A stretch of 64,000 nt of DNA from Babylonia areolata (lineage: Eukaryota > Mollusca > Gastropoda > Neogastropoda > Buccinidae), in NCBI RefSeq assembly GCF_041734735.1, contig NC_134901.1, positions 16,888,802 to 16,952,801 on the forward strand, written 5' to 3'. The notes below the pieces were generated by a model that had not been told where the DNA came from, ran no database searches, and worked only from the letters and a program-made list of their open reading frames with translations. Positions 38,201 through 47,238 of this stretch are shown here, piece after piece. Every line of letters begins with the position of its first letter. Position 1 is the first letter of the stretch. The translations under genes were made by a program, and so were the position numbers.

Positions 38201-41200
38201 CAGGAAAATAAGATTTAAGTGAAATCTATTTGCCAGGGTTTTTTCACAAAAAATGGGTATAAATTTTCCAAAAATTCTGTGCTCTTTGTTATTGGAGAAA
38301 GACCCATAAAAGTATATATTTTCTGAAAGGTAAATGAATAAAGAATACAAAACACATGCTGTTTTCCCATTTTATATATTTTTAGTGACATGCTGTTGTT
38401 TTGAAATCAGTGTTTTGTTTTTTGTCACATTTTCAACTTGTTCATTACAAACATTAGTCAGGTAATTTGCACAAAAACATATTTTCTGGACAAATGGATA
38501 TCTGCAAACACAAAATCGTACTAGAACAACCACAATATATATATATATATTTTTAAGAGATAGATACACAATACATTGTGACTTCTCCAAGTGATAAGAT
38601 GGATGTGAGGCCACGCCCCCTCAGTCTCCACCCCCCCTCCTCCTCACCCCTCTCACACGGTCACTTGATTCAGTTCTCATCAGACCGCGTTGGCTGCGTG
38701 CCAAGAATATCGCTCTGCTGCTAATTCGGTCATCTGTCGTCTGCTAACATCTGTACAGCCGGCATCACTCACTGACAGTCGCATCTTGGCCACTCTCTTG
38801 ATTGCTCCCTTTATTTTCTATCAGATCGTCCTATAAATGTTCATCTCTATCTTCTCCTTCGAATTTACGCTTCAATTCTTTCTGAGCATCAGCTAAAGAA
38901 GGAAATCATGGTTGATTTAGTTCGTCACGATCGCATGTCTTGAGCACGGCGTCAGTCCAACATTTTGTTGAGCGAGCGAGGAGAGAAGTCAGGCAAACAC
39001 TTGGACAGTGACCCAACCAAAACGTTCAAATAAAGGACTGCTTCATGACGTAGATGGGGTTTCTAGCTATGAATAGAATCTAGAGAGATTCCCCAGGCTA
39101 AAGCTACCACTATTTTTGCCAAGGAAGTGAATGCAAACCAGGGAAAAGTCAGAATATTTCGATGACGAGTTATCTCGTCATGCAGGCAGCGAAGCATACA
39201 TGCTTGCCATGACGAGTTATCTCGTCATGCAGGCAGCCTAGGGGTTAATCGAATGTACTGAAATTGTCTAATTCTGTGAAGTATTTTTTATGTGCATAAG
39301 TACATGCATGCATATATTCTTATGTTGCAGCTGCGTCAAGTTCAGACCATGTTCCCCAACTTCCCACAGCAGGTCATCTTGGACGACCTCCGTCAGACTC
39401 GGTCAGTGGAGGTCACCATTGACAATATTCTGGAAAACCGCCTACAGCCCGTAAGTATAATTTGTTGTGTGGTGCATGTGTGCAGACTTCTGTACAAATG
39501 CTTATACATTTGTGCATGTGTCATTACGTGTGTGTGTGTGTGCTAGCGAATATGCATGTTTGTGAATGGTTTGTTCGTTTATGTACATGCATGTGTTTGT
39601 GTGAGACAGCACATGCATGTATATGTGTGGGTGTGAGAGAGAACAAGGGAAGAATAATATGTAAAAAAAAGAAAAAAGAAAAGTAAAAACCAAAGACACC
39701 CAACAACAAACAAATGACTGTTAAGCAGAAAGTGAATCACTTTAATCACAATAGACAACAGATAGTGATGAATTATTAAAAGTTGACAAAAGAATTATTA
39801 CTGTTTGTATTTATTACACAGGGTGTGTTTTGTTGGCACACAAGTCAGCAGTCGACAAGGGTGGGGTACCTGCCATGGACCGCCTATTTTGGAAATTATT
39901 TCATCATGTTTGATTATTTTACTGTATTGGGACACACTGTCCAACTCATTTCCTCAACAATCACAATGTAAGTTTGCAAGAAGTCACATCATGACATGGA
40001 ATGCTAAATGGAAACTGTTCCAGTTGGCTGAACCCTGAAAGACTACATTGACAAGACTTGACAGGTAGAACACATAAAATATGATAGTCAGAAGAACAGA
40101 TTTTGCGACGTGTTTTGTGACAAAGGATATCAGAAATATTCAGGGCAGGTGACAAATAAGAAGCAGATGACAGAAGAGTTTTTTTTTTGTTTTTTTTTTG
40201 AAATCCTGGACTGAATTGGAAGCTAGTGCAAGGATTTTCGTAGAGTTGTGGTATCTTCACATTTGAGCAGTTTCAGAATCGGCCTTGCAGCAATGTTCTG
40301 AACCATACAGAGATTATGAAGCAGGTGCTTGTGAGGAGAGTGTTGCCTCAGCCAAGCCTTGAGAGAACAAGAGAGCAAAGTTTTGGTTGCATTTATAGAC
40401 AAAATTAATTATGACAGTATTGTGCTTACTCTGCTTGGGCTGGTTTCATGATGATTTCTGAGCAGGTAAGAGCATGACCATTGCTAAAAAGCATTCATAG
40501 CAATGATAATTGCGTTTCACAACAGCCATGTTGAAGGATTTTATTCATAACTATGTAACTTAAGTGGTAGTCCCCCTGCCACTAGCTGCATATAGCTACA
40601 GGGACAGGACATCTTCATGTCATTATCAGCAACCCAGTACGTCTGTGGTGGGTTTGTACACGTGTGTAACTGTAAGCCACGGAAAAAGAAGAGATGGCTA
40701 ACCATGTGCTGTACTGTGAGACATGGGTTTCCCAGAGCATGTCATTTTCTATGAATGCATCACAGTCCTGGTCCATTTGACTTTTATGATGACATTGAAA
40801 GGTTTATGCGTTTTCGTTTTCACTGCAAAATGTGGAGTGATGGCCTAGAGGTAACGCATCCGCCAAGGAAGCGAGAGAATCTGAGCATGCTGGTTTGAAT
40901 CATGACTCAGCCGCTGATATTTTCTCCCCCTCCAACAGACATTGAAGTGGTGGTCTGGACACTAGTCATTCGGATGAGACGATAATCTGAGGTCCTGTGT
41001 GCTGCATGCATTTAATGCACGTAAAAGAACCCACAGCAACAAAAGGGTTGTTCTTGGCAAAATTCCATAGAAAAATCCACTTCGATAGGAAAAACAAACA
41101 AAACTGCACACAGGAAAAAATACCAAAAAAAAAAAAAAGGGTGATTCTATAGTATAGCGACGCTACTTCCCTGGGGAGAGTGGCCTGAATTTCACACAGA

Positions 41201-44200
41201 GAAATCTGTTGTGATAAAAAGAAATACAAATACAAATATAATAAAAACATGCATGCATGTGCACGCACACATGCACACACATACTTACACAAACACATTT
41301 CGATAATACTTTTTGATAGTTTATAGGCAGGTTTGTCCAAGCACAAAGCACTTTACTTTGAGCTCTATTCGAGAAAAAGTGCTGAACAAGTGTTCATTAT
41401 CATTTTTATCATTGATATTATATTGTTGTTTTTTTTGTGTGTGTATATTATTGTTTAGCGAGGACCCCCCACTTTTTTTTTTTTTTTTTAGTGAATAGTT
41501 ATGTATTTTTCATGACATTTGTAATGTGTTCAAACTTAAGTATCCAAATAATACAAAAACAAACACCTAGTACTTTGCAGTTGAGAGCAAGAGCTTCATG
41601 CGACTTGTCTTTTCTACCCCCAGTCAGTCTTTTCTTCTCAGCTTTCCCTCCATTTCTTTTTATCTTTTCTTTCTTCTCTTTCTCTGGCCGCTCTCTCTTT
41701 CTCTCAGTCCCCCCCTATTTCTGCCCTTTGGACCCCCTCTATCTTATGGAATGTGAGACCAGCTTTCACCCCAGTGATGAAAGGCACATCCTTCCTTTTT
41801 TTTTTTTTTTTTTTTTTTTAAGGAAGAAACCCAACGTTGTTTATAACATTAGTATATTGCAGACAGAACAGTACTTAGACATGAGGTTTGCACATACGTG
41901 ATCATGAGAGTGCTCAAACTTAAATATGAAGGACAGGGTTGAAATCTTATAAAATGCACACAAGCAAAATTGTGTATTTTACACAAATTAATCGAATATA
42001 TACACTGAATTGAGTTTTACTCATACCTGCGTTGTTGTTTTTGCAAGTGTAAATTGACAGTGGAACTGGTCTGCCATTCATAGCTGCCAATTACTACATT
42101 TCCACACAGAGCCAGTTTGTACCTCTGTAGGCATCATGTATATACACTTTTGAGTTCCATCACCCATGTTTGAGAAATTCCAAAAGAAGGGGAAAACATG
42201 CAGTTGTGCTGCATGTAGCAAAGGAAAGGTGCATGTGTGTGTCATGAAACTGGTGTAACTGATTCACGGACTGATACTTAGCTACGTTGGAATTTGGCCA
42301 AAGAATGAATTTAAGAAGATAGTTAAGAAGACGGCTTAGAAACTTGCGATATCAGCCCCTTAATTGTGGGTATGTTATCCTGGAAAAAATTGAGATTTGC
42401 TGTTTTAAAGACATGACTTAAAAAAAAAATCTCTGAAACATAGTGTCTGATAAAAAAATGATGTCCACATTTTCTATTATGGGCTGATAATTCAATGGCT
42501 GCACTGTTAACATCATTAAACAGAACTGTGTGGAAATTTGTATTTCAAGAATGGGGTAAGTGAATAGAGCCATTAGAGGCCATTGACTAAGGATTTCTGT
42601 CACTGAGGTAAGATTTTATTCACGCATGGGCGATACCTTGACTGCCAAAAGAGTATTACAGACACAAGACATTTTACGGTCATTTATGTCTAATTTTGAC
42701 CACTGTTGATTTGACATAAACCTTATTTTGAAGATGAGCAACAAGAACAACAAATTGATCTGATAGGTTGCATATTATATAAATCTGTGTGTATATAATA
42801 AAGTTAATATAAAATAGCCTGCTAAAGAAAGATTAAATGCATGTAATAACCAAAACACCTTTTTCCATGCTCTTTTCTTTTTTTTTCTTTTTTTTTTTGC
42901 ATGAAGCACTGTCTGGACTGGAAATAGAGTTGAAATCTTACTCTGGATTTTGGTAACCTGTTCACTGGCACCCCTGTGCCTTTCCTTTCCCTCTCTTGCA
43001 GGGCAGGACAATAGACTTGGGGACCTTCAGAGATCAGTACTGGGATAACAACCATGCTGCGGGAGAGCAACAGGTACCTGGGCAAGACTGGTTTCATGCA
43101 CATGTCTTGGGAGGAGTGTGGGGGGTCAGCAGTTAACAGTTTCGTGAACTGTCAAGTGGGATATGACAGCTGGCTTCTAGCTGCTAAAGTTATCATCTGA
43201 CAATAAACAGTACGTGTGATCAACACTCAGCTGAATTCCGTAATTCCATTTTGTCATCTGACACCAGTGAATCATTAAATTCAACAAATTGTGTGGTTCT
43301 GTAATCATACAAAACATGGATCCTGCTTAGACAAGTACAGAAGGAGACTTCATTGTTGGTCTCATGAAGTAGTGTAAAAGAATCTTCTGGCAGTTGCAAA
43401 GCATGGACAGATTTTTAAGAAACCACAAATGTTACATGTCTTGACAACACAGCCGTGCACATACATGTAGAATTGTGTGTGGATTCTTCTGGATAATGAT
43501 TGCAGCCTGTAACCATTCAAATAAGAATTATTGTGATCATGAAATTTCCTTTTTGCCGGGAAAATGCTGGACATACAATGCAGATGTCAAGGGCTGCTGG
43601 ATGAATTTTAGTGCAAACATGATGCTTTGTAGATTCAGACCAGAAAGGAAGTGTACTCAGACAAACATTAGGAAATTTGCCTGCGATATTTTACATTGTT
43701 AGACCTGCTGAAATGGTTGATAAAGAACTTGCACCCATGAAGAAAACATTTTATAGCCTATTCATTATCACCAGTATATACCAGTCCTGGAAGACTTGTC
43801 TTTTTCTTTCTTTATTATTTTATTATCATTTCAGGTGGGAGGGTTTTAAAAAAATAGGGTGAAGGCCAAGGCGGAGAACACACAGAAACACCATTCAAAA
43901 TTTTTTTTCCTGCTCCAGGCAGCATTGTCAAAACTGTCAATCCCTGTATGTGAAATCATGTAGTTGGACAGTGTGTGCCTGCATGCTTTCTGCTTGTTGC
44001 TTCTGCAGCTTGTGTAATATTGACAAGTCTGGAAGTATTTGAGGTCTTTTAAAACCTGGTGATTGTGTTCACTGAACAGGAAGCCATGGCATTGCCATCT
44101 ACAGTGTCACGAACAGCAGAAATGGCGCTGCAAGCAGCGTTGGCATCGCCCAGCAGAGGGTCAGGGGAACCAGTGCAGCCATCAAGTGATGCAGACGCTC

Positions 44201-47191
44201 TTGCTTCAGGCACTCAGGCCTCTCAGCTCAGTCTTTCGGAACAAACCAGCTCAGATTTACAATCATCGATGAACAGGTAGAGAGAAAGAAAGATGTGTGT
44301 GTGGTGGATATACCCAGTGTGATCATCGAGAATGATAATAGTAATAATATGCATATTTATACAGAAAGATTTTTTGTTTTTTACCTTTAGCCTTTGAAAA
44401 CTCCCAGTGGCCATTCCTGAGGTGTTTGTTAATTTCGGAAGAAGATTTGGGAGTTTGTGGGAGATGGGGCGAGACTTAGATGTGACGTTGTTGACTATTG
44501 CTGTTGTGACAACAAAGTTTAGACTTGGCCTCTCTGTCATGAATAGTCCACCCAGCTCATTCACCTTCCCTCTCATTTTGACCACTTCCCAGCCTCGCTT
44601 GCTACATGGCCCACACACACACACACACACACACCACGCACACACAGTGACCAGTCTCGTGAGCCTAACCCAGTCAGCACACACGCATGCACAGCACAGT
44701 GTATGTGTTGCTCTATGACCTCCGTTTGCTGCCATCAACTGCAGAGGGGTTGAGTAAACTCAAGCAGCTGTAAAAAAGAAAGAAACAAAAATTGCCTGGC
44801 CTGACAGTGCTATTGCTTGTGAATTATAAAAATAATGTCCACACATACAAAGAAGGAAAATCTCTTGGAAATATTCAGTTTGAGATACAGAACACTCTTT
44901 TGCAAAACAGAACACGATGATTAGATTGATTATATACACTGGGATGGACACTAGCTGTCCATTCTGCAGTGTAATTTGCCTAAATGGCCATTTTTATGTA
45001 TTTTTTATTTGGCTTTGAAGTGTTTTTTTTGTGTTTTTTTCTTCTTCTTTTTTTTAATCTAGGGATGATGAATTAAACGGAAAGGCTGACGTCTGTCACA
45101 CTGCCGCATTCACTCAAGCTCACATGACAGATATACTCGCACACAACGTTCGCATTCTGACTTCACTCTTACCCAGGGATAAACAACGTAACAACGTAAT
45201 TATTAATAGTTCAAAGAAAATAAACAATTGTGTTCACATTTTCCCTTCAGGGATAAATTATATGAAAAGTCCAGTCCAGGAAAACACAATCAATACTTAA
45301 TGTTCTGTCTTACGCTTCCTGTTATAGTTTTTAAATCATAATGATAATTTTCATAATGTATCTTTCCACAACTTTGTTGTCAGTTGGTGCTTCCCAAACA
45401 TCTTTTGGTGGGCGATATATCAGCCAAACACCTTCGAAAACAGGCCAGGTGCTGAGGATCCTGAAACATCCTCAGAACCTAACTGTAGTTAAATTGATCT
45501 AGTAAAATTAGTGCTCACATGACTTGCGTTGCCATTCTTGTTTTACTGAACTAGTGTTCAGAAATGTAAAAAAAACTTAGATGAAACGATGTCACCGAAT
45601 TTCTCATTACCAAACTCGAAATTACTGACTCACCAGTACTTCAAAATGAGCTTCCCTGAACCTCCACAGTTCAACAAGACTATGTCTCACATTCTCTCTT
45701 AGAATGGTAACAGTGTCTGTTCTATGACTCTCAGACCCCAAGGTCTATTTTTTCCCAGGTCACTTCTGTGACCTTTTCAGCTGTGTGCAGAGAGGGGAGT
45801 GGCAAGAATTTTGGCGCACTTCACAACCCAACAACTCGTGAACACCTATTCACCTCAGCGCCTAAAAACACACGCTTTACGAGCCATTCTCCAAATATCA
45901 AGTTCAAATTCATACAGTTACTCAGCCACACCATCCAGGAAATCTGACCTTTAAAATAAGCACATTATGACAACCAGCTTGGTGTCATGACAACATCCTT
46001 AGCATGGCTTAGTCTTATTTGCCCTATGGAGCTAAATGGTTAAGGTCATGTTCTGAACTGTGTTTGGTAGGTTTATCTTTGTGATTTTTTTTATATTTGA
46101 CAGTTTTGTGTTTGATACGGTCCTGTGTGGTTGGCTTGATTATAAGCAATGATAATAATAGAGGTATCCAGTGTATGGATTCACATTTGTTGTAAACTGG
46201 TGACTCATACATACATACATACATACATATATATATATATATAAAAGAAAGATTAGTTGCAGCACTATTAACTGTTATCTAATTCATAATAATACAATAT
46301 ATTATAATACTTTGGTTCAGTGCTCTCCATCTTCCTATTATTTTTTTTTTGGACAGGATGTCACCCAGTCCATTTGTCCCCTTTACCATTATTGAACTTT
46401 ATTTTCAGCATGATATGCACCTGAGGTCTCTGTGAGTAATGTATACTATTAATAGATCTGATAACAGCATGAAGTAACTTGTTAAAGTGAAAATGCCTAT
46501 TAAGTATGAATATTGCCTGTTGATGTGCTCTTTGACAGTGAAGAAATGTGGTTGCAGTGAAGGGGCAGTTGGAGGGGACAGTCAGATTCAGGCCCAAGGA
46601 GGCAGGTTTTCCAAGTCAGCATCGGAGAGAATGACCATGCTGCAGGAAAGGAAAAAAGCCATGCTTGAACAAGCCCGCAGGTGAGGGGGGAGTTCTGAGT
46701 GGTGTGTGATAATACTGATAACAGTGTGATGATGTGAGTTAAATGTGTGATATAATATATGATAAATTTGAGTCATATTTTGTCAGAAGTGTGTGATAAC
46801 ATGTGAAATGTGTGTGACAAATGTCTATTGTCATAAGTTTGGGTGATAACGTGTGATGTCTGTGATTATGTCATGAATATGTGTAGTGATATGCCCCAAA
46901 TGTTTGTGATAAATGTGAGTGATGACATGAATGTGTTTGATGACATATTTGATATATTTGATAAACGTGTGATAATGTGGGTGATTATGTGTTTGATAAA
47001 TATGTGAGGAGACAGTACACAAACACACAGTCATAACTCTGTAAATTATGGTACAGTAAAGGTGCTGAAGCTTTTAGTTGCTTACATATTTCATTTTGTT
47101 GAGAAGGGTTAAAGAAACTGAAATTCCAACCTTAGATTAAGATTTTTAAAATTTTTATAATAAATGTCTATGGGTACATAAGTGTACATAT

Positions 47192-47238
<47 letters not shown>

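Noticed and set aside
41437-41901. 154-codon open frame on the + strand
   Set aside because: Made of poly-pyrimidine tracts giving Phe/Ser runs; lies in an AMFR intron beside a SINE.
44223-44738. 171-codon open frame on the minus strand
   Set aside because: It is antisense to AMFR exon 13 and passes through a CA microsatellite; no family resemblance.
46539-46557. Earlier acceptor for AMFR exon 14
   Set aside because: Using the AG at 46538 in the required phase leads to an in-frame TGA after six codons; the AG at 46557 keeps the frame into GGRFSKSA.
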